From: Streptomyces hygroscopicus
Lineage (GTDB): Bacteria > Actinomycetota > Actinomycetes > Streptomycetales > Streptomycetaceae
Assembly (NCBI RefSeq): GCF_026168105.1
Contig: NZ_LBMW01000012.1
Location: 62,001-126,000, forward strand
Reading direction: 5' to 3'
DNA: 64,000 nt
The first letter of the stretch is position 1. Each line of letters starts with the position of its first letter. The position numbers and the translations under genes were made by a program. Of this stretch, positions 26,244-35,331 are shown one piece after another. The notes below the pieces were generated by a model that was not told the origin of the DNA, did no database searches, and saw only the letters and a program-made list of their open reading frames with translations.

Positions 26244-27734
26244 TCACGCCGTCATCGGCCGGTCGTACGGTCCGATCGGCGCCGGCAGACGCGTCTCACC
26301 GCCAGTGAGCCGCCGGTCCACCGCCGCCGCCACGGCCCGCCCCTCCGCGATCGCCCACACGATCAGCGACTGTCCGCGCGCGGCGTCCCCGGCGGCGAAC
26401 ACACCGGGGATGTTCGTCGCGAAGTCCTCGTCGCGTGCGATCGTCCCGCGTACGTCCAGCACGAGCCCGAGCTGGTCGATCAGCCCGTCGGCGCGATCGG
26501 GCCCCGAGAACCCCAGCGCGAGCAGGACGAGGTCGGCGGGGATCGCCCGTTCGCTGCCCGGCAGAGGCTGCCGCCGCTCGTCCACCTCGACCAGGTGCAG
26601 CGCCCGTACATGCCCGTCCGCGTCCCCCGTGAAGTGGAGCGTGGACGCCGCGAACAACCGCGCGTCCGCGTCCGCCGCGGGCGCCGTCCGCAGATCGCGC
26701 GCCTCCTCGTGCGCGGCGGACAGCCGGTAGATCTTCGGATACGTCGGCCACGGCTCGGACTCCTCGTTCCGGGCCGCCTCCGGTTGAGGGTAGATGTCGA
26801 GCTGGGTCACGGACGCGGCCCCCTCGCGCACCGCCGTCCCCAGACAGTCCGCCCCGGTGTCGCCGCCCCCCACGATCACAACGTGCTTCCCGGCCGCCGA
26901 CAGCGGCGAGATCCCCAGATCTCCCTCGCACACCCGGTCGGCCAGCGGCAGATACTCCATCGCCTGATGGATACCGGCCAACTCCCGCCCAGGAACGTCC
27001 AGTTCACGCCACGCCGTGGCGCCGGTCGCGATCACCAGGGCGTCGTACCGCGCCCGCAGCTCGGCTGCCCCCATGTCCTTCCCTATGGCCGTCGACGTGC
27101 GGAACTTCGTCCCCTCGGCCCGCATCTGCTCCAGCCGCCGGTCGAGATGCCGCTTCTCCATCTTGAACGCCGGTATCCCGTAGCGCAGCAGGCCCCCTAT
27201 CCGGTCCGCACGCTCGTACACCGCCACCGTGTGCCCGGCGCGCGTGAGCTGCTGGGCCGCCGCGAGCCCCGCAGGCCCTGAACCGACTACCGCGACGGTC
27301 CGCCCCGACAACCGCTCCGGTGGACGCGGAGGCGCGAAGCCCTCCTCCCAGGCCCGGTCCGCGATGGCCGCCTCCACGTTCTTGATCGTGACGGCGGGCT
27401 GGTTGATGGCGAGCACACACCCCGCCTCGCACGGCGCCGGGCACAACCTCCCTGTGAACTCCGGGAAGTTGTTGGTGGCGTGCAGCCGGTCGCTCGCCGC
27501 CCGCCAGTCCTCGCGCGAGACGAGGTCGTTCCACTCGGGGATCAGATTGCCCAGCGGGCACGCGTCGTGGCAGAAGGGGATCCCGCAGTCCATGCACCGG
27601 TTCGCCTGTCGGCTGATGATCGGCAGCAGCGCACCCGGGACGTACACCTCGTTCCAGTCCCGCACCCGTTCCTCGACGGGTCTGCGCGGCCATTCCTCGC
27701 GAGGTGTGGACATAAAACCCTTGGGATCGGCCAT
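26244..27734 (-). CDS. gltD: Glutamate synthase small subunit-like oxidoreductase
   Basis: This 496-aa flavoprotein resembles the beta subunit of NADPH-glutamate synthase. Two cysteine clusters near the N-terminus (CMDCGIPFCHDACPLGN and CPAPCEAGC) bind 4Fe-4S centres. The FAD site is VVGSGPAGLAAAQQL and the NADPH site VIVGGGDTGADC. The C-terminus carries the FAD-binding GVFAAGDAARGQSLIVWAI. In the full enzyme it passes electrons from NADPH to GltB. No gltB gene is adjacent, so this may be a second gltD copy serving another partner. The ATG follows an AAGGGGGAC site. Confidence 0.9.
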   Translation of the reverse strand: MADPKGFMSTPREEWPRRPVEERVRDWNEVYVPGALLPIISRQANRCMDCGIPFCHDACPLGNLIPEWNDLVSREDWRAASDRLHATNNFPEFTGRLCPAPCEAGCVLAINQPAVTIKNVEAAIADRAWEEGFAPPRPPERLSGRTVAVVGSGPAGLAAAQQLTRAGHTVAVYERADRIGGLLRYGIPAFKMEKRHLDRRLEQMRAEGTKFRTSTAIGKDMGAAELRARYDALVIATGATAWRELDVPGRELAGIHQAMEYLPLADRVCEGDLGISPLSAAGKHVVIVGGGDTGADCLGTAVREGAASVTQLDIYPQPEAARNEESEPWPTYPKIYRLSAAHEEARDLRTAPAADADARLFAASTLHFTGDADGHVRALHLVEVDERRQPLPGSERAIPADLVLLALGFSGPDRADGLIDQLGLVLDVRGTIARDEDFATNIPGVFAAGDAARGQSLIVWAIAEGRAVAAAVDRRLTGGETRLPAPIGPYDRPMTA

Positions 27735-27839
27735 GGCCGTCCCCCTTGCACACACGTACCGGGTCGTTTCGTGCCACGATACGACGCCACTGCCCCGTGC
27801 GCCCCTCGATGCCGGGGCCCTGGTGACCGGCCCGGGGGC

Positions 27840-28319
27840 TCAGGTGAGGGCGAGAACGTAGGACACCGAGGCGCCGGCCGCCGTGACTGCGCGGACGTGG
27901 TTCCATATCGTCCACTCGCTCACATAGGTGCGCCAGTACGCGCCCGCCTCCGGAGATTCGGGGTCCAGTCGCAGGAGCGTGTCGTTGCGGGGGACGTTCG
28001 CCACGGCGGTCACTCCGAAGGCCCCTGCCAGATACAGACCGCTGCCCACGAGCAACTGCACCGTGCCGTTGGCCGGCCACAGCACGAACGTCACCACGGC
28101 GAGCACGGCGCACAGCACCGCCGCCCCCACAAAGACGATCATGAACGCCGGTGTCATCGCGGCCCTGTTGATCGCGTTCATCGCGGCTGCCCCTTGCGCG
28201 GGCGGCAACGAGTCGAGCCCCTTCACCACGAGCGCGGAGAACGCGCAGAACACCCCCGCCATCACCCCGGTCCCGAGCGCCCCGAGCACGGTCAGCACGA
28301 AGTACGGCCCATCGATCAT
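27840..28319 (-). CDS. DUF1772 (anthrone oxygenase-like) membrane protein
   Basis: This 159-aa protein has four hydrophobic helices (about 5-30, 55-80, 85-107, 140-157). It carries the family pattern GVFCAFSALVVKGLD near the N-terminus, and ANVPRNDTL and TIWNHVRAVTAAGA near the C-terminus. DUF1772 proteins include anthrone oxygenases of polyketide pathways, but most members are of unknown role. The ATG was chosen for the GGGAG site eight bases upstream. No biosynthetic genes surround it, so a housekeeping or redox function is more likely. Confidence 0.85.
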   Translation of the reverse strand: MIDGPYFVLTVLGALGTGVMAGVFCAFSALVVKGLDSLPPAQGAAAMNAINRAAMTPAFMIVFVGAAVLCAVLAVVTFVLWPANGTVQLLVGSGLYLAGAFGVTAVANVPRNDTLLRLDPESPEAGAYWRTYVSEWTIWNHVRAVTAAGASVSYVLALT

Positions 28320-28644
28320 GTCAACTCCCGCTTCGATCCCCCGGAACCTTGGGATCATGCCCACCCCTCCCAGTCACTACAAGTGAAACCATGTACAACG
28401 TCAGTGAGCGTGCGCGCACCGTGCGGCTCATGCGTGACAGGTCCCGTGTGGCCGAGCCAACTTTTCGACCCGCCTCGCCCTGCCCACACCTGAAAGGGAC
28501 CCTCCCCTCCGAGGACCCGAAGGACCCGATCCGTCGGGTCCTTCGTTCCGCCGAGGATCCGAAGGGACCCCCCCTCCGGGGCCGAAAGGGCCCGACCCGC
28601 TGGGGACCCGAACGGCCCCCGACCCGCCCTCGCCCGAGCCGGGA
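28320..28644. other. Intergenic region with terminator
   Basis: Between the DUF1772 promoter and the end of the DUF2293 gene. It holds the hairpin listed at 28521-28546 and several GGACCCGA/TCGGGTCC-like fragments to about 28620. No gene is supported. Confidence 0.6.
28521..28546 (-). terminator. Hairpin downstream of the DUF2293 gene
   Basis: GAAGGACCCGA pairs perfectly with TCGGGTCCTTC across TCCG (11-bp stem). It lies about 100 bases past the DUF2293 stop on the minus strand. Related but decayed GGGTCC fragments follow, so it may be part of a small repeat family. Confidence 0.6.
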
Positions 28645-29334
28645 TCACGCCGCCTCCCGGAGCCGCCACTCCTCCAGCACCGTCTCCACGCCGTCCGCGA
28701 TGCGCCGCCGCGCCTCGGGGCGTGGCACTCCGTTCATCAGCAGCTGGTCGTACGGCGTCTCCGTATGCCGCACGGACGCCCGCACCGCGGCCGTCACCGC
28801 CTCCGGCGACAGAGCCCGTCCCGCCGCACTGCGTCCCACCCGTCCGCTTCCGCGCACCGAGGCATGCGCCGCGATCGCCTGTGCCCGTCCGGCCGGGCAC
28901 CCGGGAAACAGCCGGCCGATCTCCCGCGCGAATGCCTCCCTGAACCGCACGTCCTCGGCCGCCCGCCGCCGGGCGTCCCGTGCACGCCGCCTGCGTCGCG
29001 CCTCCGCATCCGCCAGGCATCGCTGCTCGGCCAGCGCGAGCGCCGTCTCCTCCACGAGCACTCCCTGCCGCTCGTAGCGACCGCGGCGCCGGTTGAAGCG
29101 CACCACCACCGCCGACAGCGCGCTCGCCTCCCGCGAGCGCCGCGTCAGCGCCGTGTCGCCCCGCGGCAGGAACACCAGATGCCCGAGGTCCGCGCAGTCC
29201 AGGCACCGTGGCGCTCCCTCCTCCAGTACCAGCAGCGGCAACGGCCCGCCCCGGCACTCGGCGCAGTGCCGACGTTTGAGCGGCTGGAACACCAGGAGTC
29301 CGCCATGGGGCGGGGGAGTCGCGGTAGGCGCCAT
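28645..29334 (-). CDS. DUF2293 protein
   Basis: This 229-aa protein has an N-terminal zinc-ribbon-like part (CAECRGGPLP, then CLDC at about residues 24-46). A basic, Arg-rich helix and the C-terminal DUF2293 domain (about 130-225) follow, with FPGCPAGRAQAIAAHAS, then VRASVRHTETPYDQLLMNG. The domain is conserved from bacteria to fungi with no known function; the ribbon and basic helix suggest nucleic-acid contact. The annotated ATG gives a complete ribbon. It is divergent from the uridine-kinase-like gene. Confidence 0.82.
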   Translation of the reverse strand: MAPTATPPPHGGLLVFQPLKRRHCAECRGGPLPLLVLEEGAPRCLDCADLGHLVFLPRGDTALTRRSREASALSAVVVRFNRRRGRYERQGVLVEETALALAEQRCLADAEARRRRRARDARRRAAEDVRFREAFAREIGRLFPGCPAGRAQAIAAHASVRGSGRVGRSAAGRALSPEAVTAAVRASVRHTETPYDQLLMNGVPRPEARRRIADGVETVLEEWRLREAA

Positions 29335-29447
29335 GACCGCTTCATTCCCCGCACGCCCGAGCGGAGACCTCGACGGACCCGGTCTCCCCGCGACTACGGC
29401 GCCCCGTCGTCGGCCGCCCCGTGGGCTCGTCGGCGCCGCGCGGCATC

Positions 29448-30089
29448 ATGGGCCCTGTGCGACTCGAAGCGATCACCTGGGAACGGCTCGGCGACCTCCT
29501 TGCCGACCGGCTGCTCGATCTGAAGCCCGACGGCGGCAGCTCCTGGCCGCGCATCGCCTTCGACGGAGCCCCGGCCGCGCGCCCCGGCGATCTCGCGCAG
29601 CGGGTGTCCGCCGCGCTGCGGATGCGCGGTCGGCCCTCGCTCACCGTCGGTTCTGAGGGCTTCCTGCGCCCCGCGTCCGTCCGCCTCGAGCACGGCCACC
29701 GGGACCCGGATTCCTACTACGACGGCTGGCTCGACACCGGCGCCCTGTGGCGTGAGGTCTTCGGCCCCCTCGAGCCCGGTGGCGACGGCCGCGTCCTGCC
29801 CGATCTGTGGGATCCGGCCACCGACCGGGCCACCCGCAGCTCCTATGTCCAACTCCCGCCAGATGGACTCCTGTTGCTCCACGGTCCCCTCCTTCTACGG
29901 CACTGGTTCCCCTTCGACCTGACCGTCCACGTACTGCTCTCACCTGGCGCGCTCCGCCGTCGCACCCCCGAGTCCGAGCATTGGACCCTCCCCGCCTTCG
30001 AGCGCTACGAGGCGGAGACGGATCCAGGCGCCGCCGCCGACGTACTGGTCCGCGCGGACGACCCGCGCCACCCTGCCTGGAGCGGCTGA
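29448..30089 (+). CDS. Uridine-kinase-like protein with degenerate P-loop
   Basis: This 213-aa cytoplasmic protein is of the type annotated as uridine kinase in streptomycetes. After the first strand, where kinases have GxxGxGKS/T, it reads FDGAPAARPGDLA, which lacks the Lys and the Ser/Thr. The rest keeps the kinase-like order: FLRPASVRLE, YYDGWLDTGALWREV, LLLLHGPLLLRHWF. It may have lost kinase activity or use a changed site. ATG at 29448 (a GTG at 29457 is also possible); no strong ribosome site decides. It is divergent from the DUF2293 gene. Confidence 0.7.
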   Translation: MGPVRLEAITWERLGDLLADRLLDLKPDGGSSWPRIAFDGAPAARPGDLAQRVSAALRMRGRPSLTVGSEGFLRPASVRLEHGHRDPDSYYDGWLDTGALWREVFGPLEPGGDGRVLPDLWDPATDRATRSSYVQLPPDGLLLLHGPLLLRHWFPFDLTVHVLLSPGALRRRTPESEHWTLPAFERYEAETDPGAAADVLVRADDPRHPAWSG

Positions 30090-30254
30090 TCGCGCGCGGT
30101 TCCGCCGGTGTACTGCCCCGCCCGGGCCTGTCGGCTCGCCTGCGGCACACGGCCGTTCCGGGTGCGCGCCCCGAGAAGCACGGCGAGAATGAGGAGCGCC
30201 GGGACATGCGGTGCGTCCCGTGCCGCGCCGGCCGTCCGGCACCGGGAGGTACCC

Positions 30255-30683
30255 ATGACCACCGCCGGAGACATCATGCACCGTGGTGCCCAATGGATCC
30301 CCGCCCACGAGACCCTGGACCGCGCCGCTCAGTTGATGCGCGAACTCAACGTCGGTGCACTGCCCATCAGTGACGAGAACGAGCGGCTCTGCGGCATTCT
30401 CACCGACCGCGACATCGTCGTCGGCTGTGTGGCCATGGGCCACGACCCCTCGCGCGTGACCGCGGGCGACCTGGCCAAGGGCACCCCGCGCTGGATCGAC
30501 GCGGACGCGGATGTCGACGAAGTGCTCCACGAGATGGAGGAGCACAAGATCCGCCGACTCCCCGTTATTGACAACAAGCGCCTCGTCGGCATGATCAGCG
30601 AGTCCGACCTGGCCGGTCATCTGACAGCGGATCAACTCGCCCTATGGGTCGAGAGCGTCTACGCGAGAGGCGCGACACGCTGA
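30255..30683 (+). CDS. CBS-domain pair protein
   Basis: This 142-aa protein consists of two CBS motifs (about 6-62 and 73-130), which together form one Bateman module that binds adenosine nucleotides. Typical features are LNVGALPISDENERLCGILTDRDI and KIRRLPVIDNKRLVGMISESDLA. Stand-alone CBS proteins usually act as energy- or redox-sensing regulators of a partner enzyme, unknown here. The ATG follows GGGAGGT. It is convergent with the corA gene, 31 bases away. Confidence 0.9.
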   Translation: MTTAGDIMHRGAQWIPAHETLDRAAQLMRELNVGALPISDENERLCGILTDRDIVVGCVAMGHDPSRVTAGDLAKGTPRWIDADADVDEVLHEMEEHKIRRLPVIDNKRLVGMISESDLAGHLTADQLALWVESVYARGATR

Positions 30684-30714
30684 CCCGGTCCGCTCGCCCA
30701 TCGACCTCGCCGGG

Positions 30715-31842
30715 TCACAGCCATCCGTTGCGCTTGAACCCTCGGTACAGAACGAGGCAGCCGACCGCTATCGCGACCAGAACCAGCGGGTAGCCGAACC
30801 CCCAGTGCAGCTCCGGCATGTACGTGAAGTTCATGCCGTAGACGCCGGTGATCATGGTCGGCACCGCGATCAGCGCGGCCCAGGCCGTGATTTTCCGCAT
30901 GTCCTCGTTCTGTGCGACGCTCACCTGCGCGAGATGTGCCTGCAGGATCGAGTTGAGCAGCTCATCGAAGGCGGCTATCTGCTCGGTGGCGCGCAGCAGA
31001 TGGTCGGAGACGTCCCGGAAGTAGGCCTGTATCTCCGGGTCGATCACCCGGACCGGCCTGCCGGCGAGCTCCTGGATGGGTCGGTCCAGCGGCACCACCG
31101 CTCGCCTCAGCTCCAGGAGTTCACGCTTGAGCTGGTAGATGCGCCCCGGGTCCGCCCGCGCGCCGTTCTCAGCGAACACGTCCGTCTCGACCTGGTCGAT
31201 GTCCGCCTGGACCGCGTCCGTGACGCTCAGATAGTCGTCCACCACGTGGTCCGCGATCGCGTGCAGCACCGCGGCGGGTCCCTTCGCGAGCTGCTGTGGA
31301 TTGGCCTCCAGTTCCTCCCGCAGCGGGCCGAGCGAACCGTGCCGGCCGTGCCGCACCGTGATCACGAAGGCGGGTCCCACGAAGACCATGATCTCCCCGG
31401 TGTTCACCACCTCGCTGGTCGCGGTCAGCTCCTGGTGCTCCACGTAGCAGACGGTTTTGAAGACCGCGAACAGCGTTTCCCCGTAGCGCTCCAGCTTCGG
31501 CCGCTGATGTGCCTCCACCGTGTCCTCGACCGCCAGCGGGTGAAGATCGAAGAGCTCGGCAATGCCCGCGAACTCCTCGTTCGTCGGCTCGTGCAGTCCC
31601 AGCCAGACGAAGCCGCGGTCGCTCTTGCGGACCCGCTCCAGGGCTTCCACCAGATCGTGGTCGCCGGTGACACGCACACCGTCCTGGTACATCACGCAGT
31701 TGACCACCGCGGAGCCCAGCGGTGACCGGGCGGGATGGCTCAGATCGACACGCGCACGACGCCGCGCCAACCCCGCCACCTTGCGGAGGCCGCTCACCCT
31801 GCCGAGGCTCGTGACCTTCCGCAGATTCCCTGCCATGGACAT
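30715..31842 (-). CDS. corA: CorA family magnesium/cobalt transporter
   Basis: This 375-aa divalent-cation channel has a large cytoplasmic N-terminal domain and two C-terminal membrane helices. The selectivity motif YGMNFTYMPEL lies at the end of the first helix, and a short basic tail KRNGWL closes the protein, as usual for CorA. It forms pentamers. The N-terminal 45 residues are basic and variable. The ATG at 31842 was chosen for the AAGGAG site nine bases upstream. It is convergent with the CBS gene. Confidence 0.93.
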   Translation of the reverse strand: MSMAGNLRKVTSLGRVSGLRKVAGLARRRARVDLSHPARSPLGSAVVNCVMYQDGVRVTGDHDLVEALERVRKSDRGFVWLGLHEPTNEEFAGIAELFDLHPLAVEDTVEAHQRPKLERYGETLFAVFKTVCYVEHQELTATSEVVNTGEIMVFVGPAFVITVRHGRHGSLGPLREELEANPQQLAKGPAAVLHAIADHVVDDYLSVTDAVQADIDQVETDVFAENGARADPGRIYQLKRELLELRRAVVPLDRPIQELAGRPVRVIDPEIQAYFRDVSDHLLRATEQIAAFDELLNSILQAHLAQVSVAQNEDMRKITAWAALIAVPTMITGVYGMNFTYMPELHWGFGYPLVLVAIAVGCLVLYRGFKRNGWL

Positions 31843-32077
31843 CTGGATCTCCTTGCGTGGATCTCCTCGCGCCGTACTGTGCGCCTTCGCGAGCCAGTCT
31901 GCCAGTCCACCTCGAGCACCGGAAAAGCCTGTGGAAACGGAACATTCCGCTTCGGCGGGCGAGTTGTGGGTTTCCGTGAGGCAAATGTGCGTCCCGTGTG
32001 ACGGTGCGTGCGGACCCCGAGGCGCGCGGCTCCGGGGGCGTGCCCACGTAGGCAGGCCGACCTGGGATGATCTCGGC

Positions 32078-32872
32078 ATGACGGGAAACGATGGGTATCT
32101 CCTCGACAACCGGCAGACCGAGGCGGGCCGGCGCTTCGATGCGCTCTCCGCCCTCTTCGACCCGACGACCTTCCGCCATATCGAGGGGCTCGGCATCGAA
32201 CCAGGCTGGCGCTGCTGGGAGGTCGGCGCGGGCGGCACCTCGGTCGTCTCCTGGCTCGCAGAGAAGGTCGGACCGGGCGGCAAGGTCGTCGCGACGGACA
32301 TCGACACCTCGTGGGCGGCGTCGGCAGCAGGCCCTCCGGTCGAGGTCCGGACCCATGACGTGGGTGCCGAGGAGCCGCCGGGGGAGGGCTTCGACCTTGT
32401 GCACGCCCGGCTCGTTCTCGTCCATGTGCCGGACCGGGAGCGGGCCTTGCGATCGATGATCAAGGCGCTGCGCCCCGGCGGACGGCTGCTGGTCGAGGAC
32501 GCCGACCCCGCTCTCCAGCCCCTCGGCTGCCCGGACGAGTCCGGTCCCGAGCAGCAGCTCGCCAACCGCCTGCGCACCGGCTTCCGTACGCTTCTCGCCG
32601 AACGCGGCGCCGACCTGTCCTACGGCCGCCGACTCCCGCGCCTGCTCCGCGAGGCGGGGCTGCACGGTGTGGAGGCCGACGCGTACTTCCCCATCGCCTC
32701 ACCGGCCTGTACGGCCCTCGAAGCCGCAACGGTCCGTCAGCTCCGCGACCGTCTCGTCGAGGCCGGCCTCGCCACGAACGAGGAGATCGGACAGCACCTG
32801 TCAAATGTCGCCTCCGGCACGATGGACCTGGCGACGGCCCCGATGATCTCGGCGTGGGGGCGCAAGGAGTAG
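32078..32872 (+). CDS. Class I SAM-dependent methyltransferase
   Basis: This 264-aa cytoplasmic enzyme has motif I WEVGAGGTSVVSWLAEKVG, the acidic residue in ATDIDTSW, and FDLVHARLVLVHVPD followed by LRPGGRLLVED. These mark a UbiE/small-molecule methyltransferase fold. The C-terminal part (about 180-264), which usually sets the substrate, is not recognisable. The ATG is the only start that leaves a normal lead before motif I. It is convergent with the psuK gene. Confidence 0.87.
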   Translation: MTGNDGYLLDNRQTEAGRRFDALSALFDPTTFRHIEGLGIEPGWRCWEVGAGGTSVVSWLAEKVGPGGKVVATDIDTSWAASAAGPPVEVRTHDVGAEEPPGEGFDLVHARLVLVHVPDRERALRSMIKALRPGGRLLVEDADPALQPLGCPDESGPEQQLANRLRTGFRTLLAERGADLSYGRRLPRLLREAGLHGVEADAYFPIASPACTALEAATVRQLRDRLVEAGLATNEEIGQHLSNVASGTMDLATAPMISAWGRKE

Positions 32873-32932
32873 CCGTGGCGCGCGCGGCGGGGAGAAGGGC
32901 GGCGCCCCGGCACCGCCGAGTCGACGGACGGC

Positions 32933-33838
32933 CTACCGGGCACCCCTCACCGGTCTTGCTCCCACCTTCCCCACCGCCATGGCCCCCGCCCGGCACCCCT
33001 CCGACGCCGCCTCCTCCGGCTGTGCCCCCGTGAGCAGCGCCGCCAGGAACGCCCCGGTGAAAGCATCTCCCGCGCCCGTCGTGTCCCGGGGAACGGCGGG
33101 CACCGGCGGGATCCGGGCCCGGACCGCTCCCGAAGCGGCCACCAGTGCGCCGTCCGCGCCCTGTTTGACCACCACCAGGGGGACGTGGCGGCTCAACTTG
33201 GCCGCCGCATCCGCGGGATCGGGCAGTCCGGTCAGCAGACACGCCTCGTCCCGGCTGGGCAGCAGCATCTCGACGCCCTCGGTCAGCGAAAGGAACCGGT
33301 CCACCCCAAACCCGGTGAGGAAACCTGCCGACGCCGGGTCCAGACTCACCGGCACGCCACGGGCGCGTGCTGCCTCCAGGACCACCGTCGCCAGCGCGCG
33401 GCTCGGTTCGGAGAAGAGTAGATAGCCCGACAGATGCAGTCGTACGACGCCGTCGAGCAGGGCGTCCGACCAGTCGCCGGGGGTCAGGCGCAGCGACGCT
33501 CCGCTGTCCGTGAGGAACGTGCGCTCGGCCGAGGCGCCCGTGTCCACCAGGCAGATCACGGTCCCCGTGGGCGCCTCGGGGTCGACGACCAGGTGGGGCC
33601 GTACGCCCGACGCCACGAGCTCGCGCTCGTGCCACGCGGCGGCCTCGGCCCCGACGCGGCCGAGCAGTCGTACGTCCGGGCTGCCCCAGTGCGCCGCCCA
33701 GCACGCCACATTCGCGCCCGCGCCACCGGCCAGCGTCCGGATGACGGCGGCCGTGTCCGTGCCCGAGGCGAGCGGACCCCGGTGCCGGGCGACGACATCG
33801 GTGACGACGTCCCCGACGACGAGCAGCGCCCCGCTCAC
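32933..33838 (-). CDS. psuK: PfkB-type kinase, probable pseudouridine kinase
   Basis: This 301-aa ribokinase-family enzyme carries the N-terminal GGAGANVACWAAHWG motif and the C-terminal catalytic DTTGAGDAFTGAF with the base Asp. Its GTG start overlaps the stop of psuG by four bases, so the pair is translationally coupled. In this gene pair the kinase makes pseudouridine 5'-phosphate, which PsuG splits into uracil and ribose 5-phosphate. The identification as PsuK rests on the neighbour; PfkB kinases cannot be told apart by these motifs alone. Confidence 0.85.
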   Translation of the reverse strand: MSGALLVVGDVVTDVVARHRGPLASGTDTAAVIRTLAGGAGANVACWAAHWGSPDVRLLGRVGAEAAAWHERELVASGVRPHLVVDPEAPTGTVICLVDTGASAERTFLTDSGASLRLTPGDWSDALLDGVVRLHLSGYLLFSEPSRALATVVLEAARARGVPVSLDPASAGFLTGFGVDRFLSLTEGVEMLLPSRDEACLLTGLPDPADAAAKLSRHVPLVVVKQGADGALVAASGAVRARIPPVPAVPRDTTGAGDAFTGAFLAALLTGAQPEEAASEGCRAGAMAVGKVGARPVRGAR

Positions 33839-34740
33839 GCCTCGGCCCAGGCAGCCGCGATCCGCGCGGCGAGCCGTACGTTGCCCCGCACCGCCGCAAG
33901 ATTGGCGCTGAGTGAAGCCCCGTCCGTGTGCCGTACCAGGTAGTCGAGCAGGAACGGCGTGACCGCCTGGCCCGTCACGCCCTCCTCTTCGCAGGCGTGC
34001 AGCGCGTCGGCGAGCACACGCGCGTGGAGCTCGGGATCGAGTTGCTCCGCCGCCGGGACGGGGTTGGCGACGATGAGTGCCGACTCCGGACCGCCGAGCT
34101 CGTCCTGCGCGCGCATCACCTCCGCGACCTGCCCCGGCGACTGAAGGGTCCAGTCCACCTGATGCCCGGAGTCGGACAGGTAGAAGCCCGGAAAGCGGTC
34201 CGTGCGGTAACCGGCCACCGCCACACCCAGCGTCTCCAGACGCTGCAGTGTCGCGGGGACGTCCAGGATGGACTTCACCCCCGCGCACACCACGGTGATC
34301 CTGGTCCGTGCCAGCAGACCCAGGTCGGCGGACTCGTCCTGGGTCACCGTCCACTCGCGATGGACCCCGCCGAGCCCACCCGTCGCGAATACCCGTACAC
34401 CCGCCAGAGAGGCCAGCAGGGCCGTCGCGGACACGGTCGTCGCCCCGCTCACGCCCGCCGCCACCGCGAGCGGCAGATCGCGGTGGCCCAGCTTGCGGAT
34501 CCCGTCCTCGTTCGCGACCCGCTCCACCTGTTCCTTGTCCAGGCCGACATGGGGCCGGCCGTCCAGGACGGCGATCGTCGCCGGTACGGCGCCCTCCCGC
34601 CGAACGACGTCTTCCAGCTCCAGGGCCACCTGGAGATTGCGGGGACGCGGCAGCCCGTGCGCGATGATCGTCGACTCAAGGGCCACCACCGGCCGGCGCG
34701 CGGCGAGCGCCTCCCGCACCTCTTCGGACACCATCAGCAC
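33835..34740 (-). CDS. psuG: Pseudouridine-5'-phosphate glycosidase
   Basis: This 301-aa enzyme splits the C-C glycosidic bond of pseudouridine 5'-phosphate. Strong family blocks are ALESTIIAHGLPRPRNLQ, the SGATTVSATALLA region, VFATGGLGGVHRE and ANPVP. The active-site Lys and Asp of the family are expected within these blocks. The GTG start has GGGAGG at seven bases; an in-frame ATG two codons later is possible. Together with psuK it salvages modified nucleoside from RNA turnover. Confidence 0.95.
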   Translation of the reverse strand: MLMVSEEVREALAARRPVVALESTIIAHGLPRPRNLQVALELEDVVRREGAVPATIAVLDGRPHVGLDKEQVERVANEDGIRKLGHRDLPLAVAAGVSGATTVSATALLASLAGVRVFATGGLGGVHREWTVTQDESADLGLLARTRITVVCAGVKSILDVPATLQRLETLGVAVAGYRTDRFPGFYLSDSGHQVDWTLQSPGQVAEVMRAQDELGGPESALIVANPVPAAEQLDPELHARVLADALHACEEEGVTGQAVTPFLLDYLVRHTDGASLSANLAAVRGNVRLAARIAAAWAEA

Positions 34741-34839
34741 GTGCCTGCCTCCCGTCTTTTCGGTTTTCCCTCATCTCTGGCGGGCGGCGCGCCCGGCCAA
34801 ACCCTTGCGGGCCGGAGGAGAGAACACCAGCCTGGGTGC

Positions 34840-35268
34840 ATGACGGACAACTCGCCACGTCTCGACCATGTCGTCCTGTGGGTCCGGGATCCGGTCGCTG
34901 CTGCCGGTTTCTACGAGAAGGCGGTCGGCCTGGAGCCCGTCAGGGTCGCGGAATTCGCCGCGGGCAAGGTGTCGTTCCCCTCCGTGCGGCTGAACGAGGA
35001 GACCATCCTCGACCTCGCCCCGCGCTCGCTCATCAAGGGCATGAACATGCTCCCCGGGGCCGCGGAGAGCGCCGGGCATCCGGTGAACCACGTATGCCTG
35101 TCCCTTGGAGAAGACGCGTTCGAGGCTCTGAGGGCACGCCTGGAGGAGCGGTCCGTCCCCGTCTCGGACTTCTCCTACGACTCCTTCGGCGCCCGCGGCA
35201 GGGCCCGGCGCAGCTTCTACTTCCGCGACCCGGACGGGAACGTCTTCGAGGCTCGGCACTACGAGTAG
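34840..35268 (+). CDS. VOC (glyoxalase/bleomycin-resistance fold) protein
   Basis: This 142-aa protein has the paired beta-alpha-beta modules of the VOC superfamily. The first module is DHVVLWVRDPVAAAGFYEKAVGLEPV with a metal-ligand-like His, and the second ends RRSFYFRDPDGNVFEARHYE with a Glu ligand. Members are metal-dependent lyases, dioxygenases or binding proteins; the substrate cannot be read. The ATG is preceded by a GGAGGAG further upstream. A T-tract terminator follows and is shared with ogt. Confidence 0.85.
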   Translation: MTDNSPRLDHVVLWVRDPVAAAGFYEKAVGLEPVRVAEFAAGKVSFPSVRLNEETILDLAPRSLIKGMNMLPGAAESAGHPVNHVCLSLGEDAFEALRARLEERSVPVSDFSYDSFGARGRARRSFYFRDPDGNVFEARHYE

Positions 35269-35282
35269 GGCCCTCAAGGTGA

Positions 35283-35320
35283 CCTCGCGGGTCCTGTGGG
35301 CACCCGCGAGGGACGTTTTT
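35283..35320 (+). terminator. Bidirectional rho-independent terminator
   Basis: CCTCGCGGGT pairs with ACCCGCGAGG across nine bases (10-bp stem) and is followed by GACGTTTTT. This is the only terminator here with a classical T tract. It lies between the convergent VOC and ogt genes. Confidence 0.9.
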
Positions 35321-35331
35321 GTCAGGTCGGC

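Noticed and set aside
26117..26308. 63-codon frame between DUF397 and gltD
   Set aside because: It overlaps the 3' end of gltD, has no good ribosome site and turns into low-complexity sequence.
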